The translations under genes were made by a program, and so were the position numbers. Positions 36,660 to 44,607 of a stretch of 64,000 bases of DNA are shown one piece after another (the first letter of the stretch is position 1; every line of letters begins with the position of its first letter). Below the pieces are notes generated by a model, which was not told where the DNA came from, did not search any database, and saw nothing but the letters and a program-made list of their open reading frames with translations. The DNA lies in contig JAHJHI010000043.1 in assembly GCA_018824085.1 (NCBI GenBank), forward strand, positions 21,847 to 85,846, read 5' to 3'. This stretch comes from Gammaproteobacteria bacterium. Its GTDB lineage: Bacteria; Pseudomonadota; Gammaproteobacteria; Burkholderiales; Rhodocyclaceae.

Positions 36660-37140
36660 TCCTGATTCCTTTCATGTGCAGTGCGCGCACGCGTTCGAGG
36701 ACCTCTCCGGCGTGCCCGCGCGGATTCACGCCATATTGCGCGTAACGTATGACACCATTCCGGTCGATGATGAATGTCGAGCGGGTCATGCAAAAACGCA
36801 GCCTCCCCTCGATTTCGCGCTCCCGCCAGACGCCGTAGCGCCGGCTGACCTCGGCATCGATATCGGACAGCAGCCTGACCGTCAGGCCATGCTTGTCCCG
36901 GAAGTCTGCGTGGGTAAAACATTCGTCACGACTCACCCCCATCACGACGCAATCGCAGCGACCAAAATCCTGCTCCAGGTCACTGAACTCGATCGCCTGG
37001 GCGGTACAGCCGGGGGTGTCGTCCTTGGCGTAGAAGTAGAGCACCATCAGATGCCGTCCCAATTGCGCGCTCAGGTCGAACATTTCGAGATCCGCATCGG
37101 GCAGCTCGAACAGCGGAGCGGGTTGTCCTGCGCTCAACAT
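36625..37140 (-). CDS. Peroxiredoxin, AhpC/TSA (Bcp-like) family
   Basis: 171 residues. Peroxidatic C45 sits in DDTPGCTAQA. The resolving cysteine five residues on, found in Bcp, is absent (Ile50), though C62 and C64 (RCDC) could serve. It reduces hydroperoxides in the cytoplasm. ATG 37140 has GGAGG at 5 nt. The 3' end overlaps slyD by 35 nt in another frame. Confidence 0.87.
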   Translation of the reverse strand: MLSAGQPAPLFELPDADLEMFDLSAQLGRHLMVLYFYAKDDTPGCTAQAIEFSDLEQDFGRCDCVVMGVSRDECFTHADFRDKHGLTVRLLSDIDAEVSRRYGVWREREIEGRLRFCMTRSTFIIDRNGVIRYAQYGVNPRGHAGEVLERVRALHMKGIRNAHQQELRRHP

Positions 37141-37563
37141 GCACGCCTCCCATCCACGCCAATCGCGCGAAAACGGACCTCGTTGACGACGCGGCCGATT
37201 CTAGCAGGCGTCATTCAGTCCCCAATACACGGGCTGTGTAAAAAACCTCGACGTTGCGACGCACAAAAACGAACGTCATGCACCAAAGATCATCGCCCGG
37301 CACGTCACCCGGATTGCGGGAATGACGACACTTTCACTTAATATTCAAAGGGATGAAAAACATTTCTCGTAAAATACGGTCGAGAAACAATCACGGCCTG
37401 ATAATTGCTTTTTGTCTATCAGAGTGCGAGCCCGCGTAGTGCTGTGCTCGGAGAACCCCTCCTTACTTGTCGTTGCAAATGAGGGGGGAATCAGCGTTGT
37501 ACGCGGATGTCGTTCTTGCAAGAATCGTCGCTCCCTTTGTAAACTTTTGTGAAAGGACGGGAA
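37141..37563. other. Intergenic region with a TTTCTCG/CGAGAAA inverted repeat
   Basis: No gene is evident in these 423 bp. TTTCTCG (37363-37369) and CGAGAAA (37381-37387) form a dyad with an 11-bp spacer that holds TAAAAT. The stretch is more AT-rich than the surroundings and should contain the promoter of the PEP-CTERM gene at 37564. No -24/-12 element with the right spacing was found. Confidence 0.4.
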
Positions 37564-38040
37564 ATGAAAAAAACGTTAGTAGCAGCAGCCGTCAGCGGCC
37601 TGCTCGCCGTCAGCGGCGCACAGGCAGCAACCACCAACTGGGATGTACACGCACCGGTTGAAGTGGGTGCGTCGTTCGTGTCGGGTTCGTTCATGGACAT
37701 CTTCACGTTCACCCTGGCGTCGGACACCTCGCTGAGCACCATTGGCTCTTCGACCGAATCGGCATTGTTCGGCATCGCTGACCCGATGATCTGGCTGTAC
37801 AAGGAAATGGGTGCGGTCGATACGTTCATTTCGGCGTACAGCTTCGACCACTCCTTCACCATCGACTCGCTGGCCGCCGGCGATTACTACTACAAGGTCA
37901 CGGGCATCACGACCGGCAGCACGGGCGGTGTATACACCTTGGTGTCGAGCACTGCGCCGGTTCCCGAACCCGAAACCTACATGATGCTGCTCGGTGGTCT
38001 GGGCATGATCGGGCTCATGGCCAAGCGCCGCATGAGCTGA
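37564..38040 (+). CDS. FxDxF-family PEP-CTERM protein
   Basis: 158 residues: signal peptide (KTLVAAAVSGLLAVSGAQA), a small beta-rich body containing the FxDxF signature (SFMDIFTFTLASDTSLS) and the sorting signal PVPEPETYMMLLGGLGMIGL followed by MAKRRMS. It would be exported and cut by an exosortase not present in this window. ATG 37564 follows AGGACGGG. Stand-alone gene with its own terminator, far from the main PEP-CTERM island. Confidence 0.9.
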   Translation: MKKTLVAAAVSGLLAVSGAQAATTNWDVHAPVEVGASFVSGSFMDIFTFTLASDTSLSTIGSSTESALFGIADPMIWLYKEMGAVDTFISAYSFDHSFTIDSLAAGDYYYKVTGITTGSTGGVYTLVSSTAPVPEPETYMMLLGGLGMIGLMAKRRMS

Positions 38041-38058
38041 AGTTTCAAGGCATGAAAT

Positions 38059-38084
38059 AAAAAAGCACCTTCGGGTGCTTTTTT
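38059..38084 (+). terminator. Intrinsic terminator
   Basis: AAAAAAGCACC, loop TTCG, GGTGCTTTTTT. A UUCG tetraloop hairpin with a T6 run right after the PEP-CTERM stop codon; the A-run makes it symmetrical. Confidence 0.9.
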
Positions 38085-38086
38085 AT

Positions 38087-38390
38087 TGCCTGACGGAAGC
38101 TGCATTGACCGAAAACGGCTGGTTGCACCGCAACACTGTCAAATATATCGACTAGGCAATCCTCTACTTTCGTCTCAGGTCCAAAGCTCTTCGCTTGAGA
38201 ATCCCGGAAAAAACCACATGTTTTCATTGGCATGGAAATCACGCGGGCTCTGATGAAAGAAATGCTGCGGCGCGCATGAAGACTTTGCGGTGTAACAAAT
38301 TTCGACATTCCATCGATCGTGCCTGACAGCGCTTGCCGAGAAGCGGATAACTGTATAAAAATACAGTCACCGTTCTTTACCCTGCGCACC
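38087..38390 (+). promoter_or_regulatory. lexA upstream region with a LexA box at 38351-38366
   Basis: CTGTATAAAAATACAG at 38351-38366 is a CTGT-N8-ACAG SOS box, 25 bp before the lexA ATG, so lexA is autoregulated and probably the whole lexA-imuA-imuB operon is SOS-induced. The rest of the stretch holds no convincing gene; the minus-strand open frame over it has no protein-like features. Confidence 0.88.
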
Positions 38391-38999
38391 ATGTCCACTG
38401 ACACCCTGACAGTCCGCCAGCAACAAATACTGCAACTGATCCGCGACGCCGTCAGCGAGCGTGGCAGCCCGCCCACACGGGCAGAGATCGCGCAAGCTTT
38501 CGGCTTTCGCTCCCCGAATGCCGCAGAAAGTCATCTGCGTGCCCTTGCCCGCAAGGGCGCCATCGTTCTCGACGAAGGGCGCGCCCGCGGCATCCGGCTT
38601 GCCGAAGCGCCGGGCATGCCACTGATCGGACGCGTCGCCGCCGGCAGTCCGATACTGGCTGACGCCCATGTACAGGGTCGCTACCAGGTTGATCCGACCA
38701 TGTTTTCACCGCGCGCCGACTATCTGCTGCGCGTGCGGGGGCTGAGCATGCGGGACGCCGGCATCCTGGATGGCGACCTGCTGGCTGTGCACGCCACAAC
38801 CGAAGCGCGCAATGGCCAGATCATCGTGGCCCGCCTCAGCGACGAAGTCACGGTCAAGCGCTTGCGCCGCCAGGGCAGCCAGATCGAGTTGTTGCCTGAA
38901 AACCCTGACTTCAGTCCCATCGTGGTCGATACCCGGCGCGAAGCGCTGGTGATCGAAGGCGTCATGGTCGGTCTGATCCGCAACGCCACGGCAATCTGA
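38391..38999 (+). CDS. lexA: SOS repressor LexA
   Basis: 202 residues, with functional positions at the same numbers as in E. coli: winged HTH ([20 protein letters not shown]), cleavage bond A84-G85 in GRVAAGSP, and catalytic S119 (RGLSMRD) and K156 (TVKRL). It represses DNA-damage genes and self-cleaves when RecA* is present. ATG 38391 is chosen because the LexA box lies just upstream; the open frame begins earlier at 38319. It is 6 bp from imuA. Confidence 0.97.
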   Translation: MSTDTLTVRQQQILQLIRDAVSERGSPPTRAEIAQAFGFRSPNAAESHLRALARKGAIVLDEGRARGIRLAEAPGMPLIGRVAAGSPILADAHVQGRYQVDPTMFSPRADYLLRVRGLSMRDAGILDGDLLAVHATTEARNGQIIVARLSDEVTVKRLRRQGSQIELLPENPDFSPIVVDTRREALVIEGVMVGLIRNATAI

Positions 39000-39005
39000 T
39001 TCTCC

Positions 39006-39695
39006 ATGACGGCCATCGCAGCGATAACGTCGCGACACCCCGCGCTCTGGCGCGCCTGCGACGCAGCGAGCAACGAACAGGCGACATTGTCCACCGGCCA
39101 CGCCGGGCTTGATGCCGAGTTGCCGGGCGGCGGCTGGCCATGCGGGGAAATGACCGAATTGCTCACCGATTGCAGCGGACAGGGCGAATTGTCATTGCTG
39201 ATACCGCTACTGGCCCATGCCAGCCGACACGAAGGCTGGCTGGCATGGATCACCCCGCCACACCTTCCCGGCATGTCGGCCCTGGCGGCCGCCACCGCAT
39301 GCACCTCCCGTCTGCTTGTCGTTCACGCCGACACGAACGGCGAACGCATCTGGTCACTGCGGCAGGCATTGCGCTCATCGGCATGCAGCCTGGTCATCGG
39401 CTGGCTGGGGCACGCAGACACGGCATCACTGAGGCGACTGCAGCTCGCTGTGCGTGAAGCGGCCATCCCCCTCATCCTGTTCCGTGCCGGACATGTGGCG
39501 CAACTGGCCTCGCCAGCGGTGCTGCGACTGCAGTTGTCGGCCAGCGCGCCGGGCGCACTGCGGATCGATATTCTGAAACGGCGCGGCCGGCCAGCCAGCC
39601 GGCCACTGCATCTGTCACTCGCAGCTCCCGTGCGCGACACCGGTGACACGCACGGCCACCCGGCGGCGCCGGGGCCCTTGACGCTTGTCGCGTAG
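39006..39695 (+). CDS. imuA: Translesion synthesis-associated protein ImuA
   Basis: A 229-residue RecA-like/SulA-like protein. LSTGHAGLDAELPGGGWPCGEMTELL is the family N-terminus, followed by LSLLIPLLAHASRHEGWLAWITPP. The usual Walker A lysine motif is not seen (SGQGELSL). ImuA interacts with ImuB and works with DnaE2/ImuC in damage-induced mutagenesis. Second gene of the SOS operon behind lexA. Confidence 0.92.
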   Translation: MTAIAAITSRHPALWRACDAASNEQATLSTGHAGLDAELPGGGWPCGEMTELLTDCSGQGELSLLIPLLAHASRHEGWLAWITPPHLPGMSALAAATACTSRLLVVHADTNGERIWSLRQALRSSACSLVIGWLGHADTASLRRLQLAVREAAIPLILFRAGHVAQLASPAVLRLQLSASAPGALRIDILKRRGRPASRPLHLSLAAPVRDTGDTHGHPAAPGPLTLVA

Positions 39696-39725
39696 GAACT
39701 CATCACTCATGGAACTTCACTCCGC

Positions 39726-41183
39726 ATGCACTGGCTGGCACTCGTCTTTCCCGATTGGCCGCTGCAGGCGCTGTTTCGCGGTCAGACACACACGTTCCCG
39801 CAGGCCGTGGTGGTCCGGCAGCGTGTGGTTGCGCTGGATGCGACTGCGCTGGCCAAGGGTGTGCGTCCCGGACACGGCCTGGCCGACGCATTGGCATTAG
39901 CGCCGACACTGGTCGCCCGGCCCAGGTCCATAACTGCCGAACATGCCGCACTGCGGGATGCCGCCTGCTGCGCGCTGCGCTATACGCCCCGGGTCACACT
40001 GGACAATGGCGGCTTGCTGCTTGAGGTGGCCGGCAGCATTCGCCTGTTTGGCGGCATGGACGCCCTGTTGCGCCAATTGCGCACCGATCTGGCTGGAGCA
40101 GGCTTTCATGCACTGAGCGCAAGCGCCCCGACAGCGCGCGCCGCACGCTGGCTGGCGCTGGGTGCACCCGGACAATGCGTGTCCGATCTCGACGCACTTC
40201 CCGGCGCACTGGCCCCGTTGCCGCTGCACGCCATGGAAGCCGGCACGCACATCAACACCCTTCTTGCCGACAGCGGCCTGAACAGGCTGGCTCAAGTCAT
40301 GGCCCTGCCACGAAACGCACTGGCCCGACGGGACGCCGCCGCACTGCGTCGGCTGCTCGACCAGGCGCTTGGTCACCGCCCCGACCCGCGCCCCGGCTTC
40401 GAGCCCCCCCGAAGCATTGACAGCCGACTCGAGCTGCCGGTCCCGCGCCACGATGCCGACGTGCTCCTGTTCGCAGTGACCCGGCTGTTCAATGCCGGCT
40501 GCGCACAGCTGGCAGCGGCACATGCGGGCATCGAAACGTGCCTGATCGAACTGGAGCACGAACACCACCCGCCGACGCCCCTGACGCTGACGCTTGGCAC
40601 GCCATCACGTGACGCCCGGCGCATGATCCTGCTCACACGGGAGCATCTGGCACGCATCACGCTGCCGGAGGCGGTATCCGCACTCCGCCTGTCGGCCCCG
40701 GAATGGACTCCCCTGAACGGGCACAGCACAGACCTGTTCGGCCCGCATTCACCGTCACCCCGTCAGCGGCGGGAAGCATGCAGCCAGCTGGTCGAACGCC
40801 TGCGCGCCCGGCTCGGTGACGACGCGGTGCACGCCCTGTCGGTCCGCGCCGACCATCGTCCGGAGTGCGTGGCGCGAGTGGCCGAGCCGGGCAGCAGCCA
40901 GACTGCTGCGGCCGCAGCGGGGCGGCCGTTGTGGCTGCTGGCCTCGCCCCAGCCACTGCAGTTGCACGACGGACATCCCTGGCGAGCCGGCCGCCTGCAG
41001 CTTGTCAGCGGTCCGGAGCGGATCGAATCGGGATGGTGGGACAGCGACGACCTGAACAGCCCGTGCCCGGGCGACGCCTTGCGTGACTACTTCGTCGCCA
41101 TCGGTGCCGGGCACGAGCGGCTGTGGATCTATCGCGAACACGCGCCACCACACCGCTGGTATCTGCACGGCCTGTTCGCCTGA
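39726..41183 (+). CDS. imuB: ImuB, Y-family polymerase-like translesion protein
   Basis: 485 residues. It resembles Y-family polymerases (HWLALVFPDWPLQALF; DATALAKGVRPGHGLADALALAP; LLLEVAGSIRLFGG) but the acidic catalytic residues are replaced, as expected for catalytically inactive ImuB. It acts as a hub binding the beta-clamp and recruiting DnaE2. In many bacteria dnaE2 follows; here the next gene is a MOSC protein, so dnaE2 must be elsewhere or absent. Confidence 0.93.
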   Translation: MHWLALVFPDWPLQALFRGQTHTFPQAVVVRQRVVALDATALAKGVRPGHGLADALALAPTLVARPRSITAEHAALRDAACCALRYTPRVTLDNGGLLLEVAGSIRLFGGMDALLRQLRTDLAGAGFHALSASAPTARAARWLALGAPGQCVSDLDALPGALAPLPLHAMEAGTHINTLLADSGLNRLAQVMALPRNALARRDAAALRRLLDQALGHRPDPRPGFEPPRSIDSRLELPVPRHDADVLLFAVTRLFNAGCAQLAAAHAGIETCLIELEHEHHPPTPLTLTLGTPSRDARRMILLTREHLARITLPEAVSALRLSAPEWTPLNGHSTDLFGPHSPSPRQRREACSQLVERLRARLGDDAVHALSVRADHRPECVARVAEPGSSQTAAAAAGRPLWLLASPQPLQLHDGHPWRAGRLQLVSGPERIESGWWDSDDLNSPCPGDALRDYFVAIGAGHERLWIYREHAPPHRWYLHGLFA

Positions 41184-41233
41184 AGTAGCATTCAGCGATC
41201 CCGCCTTCCGTTTCCACCAGAATTCAAACGCCG

Positions 41234-41716
41234 ATGAATACGCTGCAGACACTGACCGATACCTTTGCCCGGCAGGGCCGCATCACATGGATAGGCGTGC
41301 GCCCGGCGCGGCTCGCGCCCCTGCGCCCGCTCGACGCCGTGCAAGCCATCGAGTCACTCGGCCTGGAGGGCGACCACTACGCAAGCCCCGGCGGCAAGCG
41401 CCAGGTCACCCTGATACAGGCCGAACATCTGGACGCCATGGCCGGACTGCTTGGCGTCGATGCCGTAACGGCCGGACAGGTCCGTCGCAATGTCGTTGTC
41501 AGCGGCATCAATCTGCTGGCACTCAAGGGCAAGCGTTTCCGCATCGGTGACGCCCTGCTCGAGTACACCGGCACCTGCGACCCGTGCTCGCGCATGGAAA
41601 GCAATCTCGGACGGGGCGGCTACAACGCGATGCGCGGACATGGCGGCATCACGGCACGCGTACTGCGCAGCGGCCTTCTGCGCAAAGGTGACGCAGTCCT
41701 CGCCAGCGAGGACTGA
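41234..41716 (+). CDS. MOSC domain protein
   Basis: A 160-residue protein with a MOSC beta-barrel: LGLEGDHYASPGGKRQVTLIQAEHL, RRNVVVSGINLLALKGKRFRIGDA, TGTCDPCSRME (with the conserved cysteine C-x2-C), GHGGITARVLRSGLLRKGD. MOSC proteins bind molybdenum cofactor or handle sulfur/N-hydroxylated compounds. It is 50 bp after imuB, same strand, with no functional link evident. Confidence 0.9.
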   Translation: MNTLQTLTDTFARQGRITWIGVRPARLAPLRPLDAVQAIESLGLEGDHYASPGGKRQVTLIQAEHLDAMAGLLGVDAVTAGQVRRNVVVSGINLLALKGKRFRIGDALLEYTGTCDPCSRMESNLGRGGYNAMRGHGGITARVLRSGLLRKGDAVLASED

Positions 41717-41780
41717 ACACCCACATTGCGCGGCACGGCGAGGATAATCCGCGCATCACCCGTACGAGAGGACAGCGCAG

Positions 41781-42446
41781 ATGGATCGACGACGCATGCT
41801 CACCACCTTGCTTGCCGGTGGCACCGCAGCACCGCTCGCAATGAATACCCTGATCAGTGACGCACTCGCGCGTGACGGCCGGACCGGCTTGCGCGGCTTC
41901 CGCGGCGATGTCACCGTCAACGGCAAACCGGCCCGCTTCGGCATGAAGATCGACTCCGGCGACACGGTGCGCACCGGGCCGGACGCCGAGGCCATCTATG
42001 TCATCGGCCGCGACGCCTTCATGCAGCGCGGTGCATCACATGTCGCCTTCGGCAGCGGAGCCGCCGCCGATCTGCTGCGGGTGATCACCGGCCGGCTGCT
42101 GTCCGTCTTCGCGCGTGGCCATCGGCGAATTGCCACCCCCGCGGCCACGATAGGCATACGCGGCACCGGCTGCTACATCGAAGCCGCCGAGGAAAAGACC
42201 TACTTCTGCCTGTGCTATGGCGAAGCCGTGATCATGCGGACAGGCGACCCGTCCCAGACGGAAACCGTACGCACCCGCCACCACGACAAACCCATGTGGC
42301 TGCGCGACCAGCCCGGCAATGAAATGATGTCGGCCGCCGGCGTCATCAACCACACCGACACCGAACTGACGCTGCTCGAAGCGCTGGTGGACCGCACGCC
42401 TCCGTTCGCTCCGACGGTCGGCTGGCCGCCCGACCGCAGCTACTGA
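41781..42446 (+). CDS. Exported FecR-like domain protein, possible Tat substrate
   Basis: 221 residues. The N-terminus MDRRRMLTTLLAGGTAAPLA could be a twin-arginine-type signal. The body resembles the FecR periplasmic fold: GDVTVNGKPARFGMKIDSGD, VRTGPDAEAIYVIGRDAFM, ATPAATIGIRGTGCYIEA. The GIRGT motif is typical of these repeats. No sigma/anti-sigma pair is adjacent. It converges on the GspE-type ATPase gene with a 3-bp gap. Function unknown. Confidence 0.7.
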   Translation: MDRRRMLTTLLAGGTAAPLAMNTLISDALARDGRTGLRGFRGDVTVNGKPARFGMKIDSGDTVRTGPDAEAIYVIGRDAFMQRGASHVAFGSGAAADLLRVITGRLLSVFARGHRRIATPAATIGIRGTGCYIEAAEEKTYFCLCYGEAVIMRTGDPSQTETVRTRHHDKPMWLRDQPGNEMMSAAGVINHTDTELTLLEALVDRTPPFAPTVGWPPDRSY

Positions 42447-42449
42447 CGG

Positions 42450-44240
42450 TCAGGCGGGCGGCGCCACCTTCATCACCTCGCCCAGCGTGGTCACCCCCTG
42501 GGCAATCTTCAGGGCGCCCGACACGCGCAGCGGATACATCCCTTCGCGATACGCCTGGTCGCGCAACGCGGCGATGTCCGAGCCTGCTGATACCAGCGCC
42601 TTGATCTGCGGCGACATCAGCAGTATTTCGTAGATGCCGATCCGTCCGGCGTACCCGGTCATTCGGCACTCCAGGCAGCCGGCCGACTCCATGAAGCGCT
42701 CCGGCCGGGTCGCCTTCCATGGCGCCACCAGTTCGTTCCACGCCTGCGGATCGGTGTCCTGCGCGGCGGCCGGCTTGCGGCAATGCGGGCACAGGGTGCG
42801 CACCAGACGCTGCGCCATCACGCCGAGCACGGTCGCGTTGAGCAGATAGCTGGGCACGCCGAGATCAAGCATCCGGGTGATTGCCGAAGGCGCATCGTTC
42901 GTATGCAGCGTCGACAGCACGAGGTGGCCGGTAAGCGCCGCCTGGATGGCCATTTCTGCTGTTTCCAGGTCGCGTATCTCGCCCACCATGATGATGTCCG
43001 GATCCTGGCGCATCAGCGAACGGATGCCCGCAGAGAACGTGACGCCAATGTCCGGCGACACCTGAACCTGATTGAAGGACGGCTCGATCATTTCGATCGG
43101 ATCCTCCAGCGTGCAGACGTTGACCTCCGGCGTGGCGAGGCTTTTCAGCGTGGAGTACAGCGTCGTCGTCTTGCCGGAACCGGTCGGTCCCGTCACCAGC
43201 ACGATGCCGTTCGGCTGGGCCGTCATCTGCCGCCAGCGGCGTGCATCCTCGTCGGAAAACCCGAGGTCGCGGAAGTCGCGGACCAGCACCTCCGGGTCGA
43301 AAACACGCATCACCAGCTTTTCACCGAAGGCGGTCGGCAACGTGGACAGGCGCAGCTCGATCTCCTGTCCGCTGGGCGCGCGCGTCTTGACCCGGCCATC
43401 CTGCGGCCGGCGCTTCTCGACCACGTCCATGCGGCCGAGGATCTTGATGCGCGACGTCATCGCGCCGAGCACCGGCATCGGTATCTGGTAGACCTGATGC
43501 AGCACGCCGTCGATGCGGAAACGCACCACACCGAAATCGCGCCGCGGCTCGATATGGATGTCGCTCGCGCGCTGCTCGAAAGCGTATTGCCAGAGCCAGT
43601 CGACGATGGTGACGATGTGCTGGTCGTTGGCGTCAAGCGGGCGATTGCTGCGCCCGAGCTCAACCAGCTGCTCGAAATTGGACGCGCCGACGCCGCTGAC
43701 GTCACCCCGCTTGAGTGCGGTCTTGACCGACTTCGCCAGGCTGTAGAACTCGACGACGTAGCGCGCGATGTCGTCCGGATTCGCGATCACGCGGCGGATC
43801 GGCCGGCGCAGTATCGGCGCCAGTTCCTGCTCCCACTCGCTCAGGAACGGCTCCGCGGTCGCGATGACGACCTCGCGTGGCGACGCCAGGACCGGCAGGA
43901 TGCGGAAGCGGTTCGCGTAGGCGCTCGACACCACTTCCGTCACGGCCGCGAAATCGACCTTCAGCGGATCAATATGGTAGTAGTCCAGCCCGCTCCAGCC
44001 GGCCATCCATTCGGTCAGCGAATCGAGGGTCAACGGCCGGTGCGGTGGATGCAGCGCGCGCCACTTCTGCGCCGCAAGCACCACCAGCGGATGTTCTCCA
44101 CCACGCCAGTAGCGCCGCTCGTGCAGGAAGTCGCGGGCGATCGCATCGCCCAGAAGGCCATCCGCCACCATGCCCTCGACCAGCTCCTGCAACGTGAGCT
44201 TGTGCTCGCGCAGATCCTTGCCGGTTACCGCAGCTGTCAT
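42450..44240 (-). CDS. GspE/PilB-type secretion or pilus assembly ATPase
   Basis: 596 residues: N-terminal GspE domain (about 60-190), Walker A GPTGSGKTTTLYSTL, Asp box VCTLEDPIEM, Walker B DIIMVGEIRDLETAEMAI, His box GHLVLSTLHTNDA. The C-terminal zinc motif is CPHC-x(n)-CLEC. It powers assembly of a pseudopilus or pilus. ATG 44240 has GGGAGG at 5 nt; the open frame runs further upstream but has no better start. No other secretion gene adjoins; it may serve the pseudopilins at 33009-34671. Confidence 0.9.
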   Translation of the reverse strand: MTAAVTGKDLREHKLTLQELVEGMVADGLLGDAIARDFLHERRYWRGGEHPLVVLAAQKWRALHPPHRPLTLDSLTEWMAGWSGLDYYHIDPLKVDFAAVTEVVSSAYANRFRILPVLASPREVVIATAEPFLSEWEQELAPILRRPIRRVIANPDDIARYVVEFYSLAKSVKTALKRGDVSGVGASNFEQLVELGRSNRPLDANDQHIVTIVDWLWQYAFEQRASDIHIEPRRDFGVVRFRIDGVLHQVYQIPMPVLGAMTSRIKILGRMDVVEKRRPQDGRVKTRAPSGQEIELRLSTLPTAFGEKLVMRVFDPEVLVRDFRDLGFSDEDARRWRQMTAQPNGIVLVTGPTGSGKTTTLYSTLKSLATPEVNVCTLEDPIEMIEPSFNQVQVSPDIGVTFSAGIRSLMRQDPDIIMVGEIRDLETAEMAIQAALTGHLVLSTLHTNDAPSAITRMLDLGVPSYLLNATVLGVMAQRLVRTLCPHCRKPAAAQDTDPQAWNELVAPWKATRPERFMESAGCLECRMTGYAGRIGIYEILLMSPQIKALVSAGSDIAALRDQAYREGMYPLRVSGALKIAQGVTTLGEVMKVAPPA

Positions 44241-44593
44241 CAAATCCTCCCAAGGCGTCCGACTATAGCCGAGCGGCAGAACCATCCCGGTCGGACGCAA
44301 CGAAATTTTCAAGCAAAAATTTCGTGCGATGTCGTAACATGTGCTTACAGGGTCAGACTCCGTCCGGATACGTGCACCGGGCGGCAGGAATAAAAGGCAA
44401 ACAATGCCTCTCCAGTTCGCCTAACAAGGCGATTTTTTTCAGCATGCTTAACGGTCGGATATTCCGACGGAGGCTGAAATGGATCTGTTAACCCCGTCCC
44501 ATGTCATGCGCCAGCACCTCGTGCTGTCCCGCGCACCGAAGACTTTCGACACCATCGGACTGCCTGCCATCTCCACGTCAGAGGAGAGCCGCC
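44241..44593 (+). promoter_or_regulatory. Structured leader upstream of the DSF synthase gene
   Basis: The region between the divergent ATPase and rpfF-like genes contains, in order, a small hairpin AGGCA-aacaa-TGCCT (44395-44409), a terminator-like stem TCGCC/GGCGA with T7 (44417-44439), a perfect dyad GTCGGA-TAT-TCCGAC (44454-44468), and a Shine-Dalgarno plus small ORF (44479-44607). This order suggests an attenuated or RNA-regulated leader. No known riboswitch core (for example GEMM c-di-GMP) was matched. Confidence 0.55.
44417..44439 (+). terminator. Intrinsic terminator inside the rpfF leader
   Basis: TCGCC (44417-44421), loop TAACAA, GGCGA (44428-44432), then seven T. There is no plus-strand gene upstream for it to end (the neighbour is divergent), so it either ends a small RNA or attenuates the DSF synthase transcript. 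Confidence 0.6.
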
Positions 44594-44607
44594 ATGCAGG
44601 TCATTGA
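44479..44607 (+). CDS. Small leader ORF overlapping the DSF synthase start
   Basis: A 42-codon ORF beginning MDLLTPSHVMRQHLVLSR and ending SEESRHAGH, preceded by GGAGG at a good distance (44469-44473). Its TGA (44605-44607) lies 14 bp inside the DSF synthase gene in another frame, so translation of the two would be coupled. It is too short to judge by composition alone. It could be a regulatory leader peptide. Confidence 0.4.
   Translation: MDLLTPSHVMRQHLVLSRAPKTFDTIGLPAISTSEESRHAGH

Noticed and set aside
38045..38476. 143-codon minus-strand frame in the lexA upstream region
   Set aside because: It crosses the PEP-CTERM terminator, the LexA box and the lexA start, has no Shine-Dalgarno, and its composition is not protein-like.
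44385..44440. GEMM-type c-di-GMP riboswitch before rpfF
   Set aside because: GGCAAAC is present, but the second conserved half (ACGCAAAGCC with tetraloop receptor) is absent; only a simple hairpin and terminator remain.
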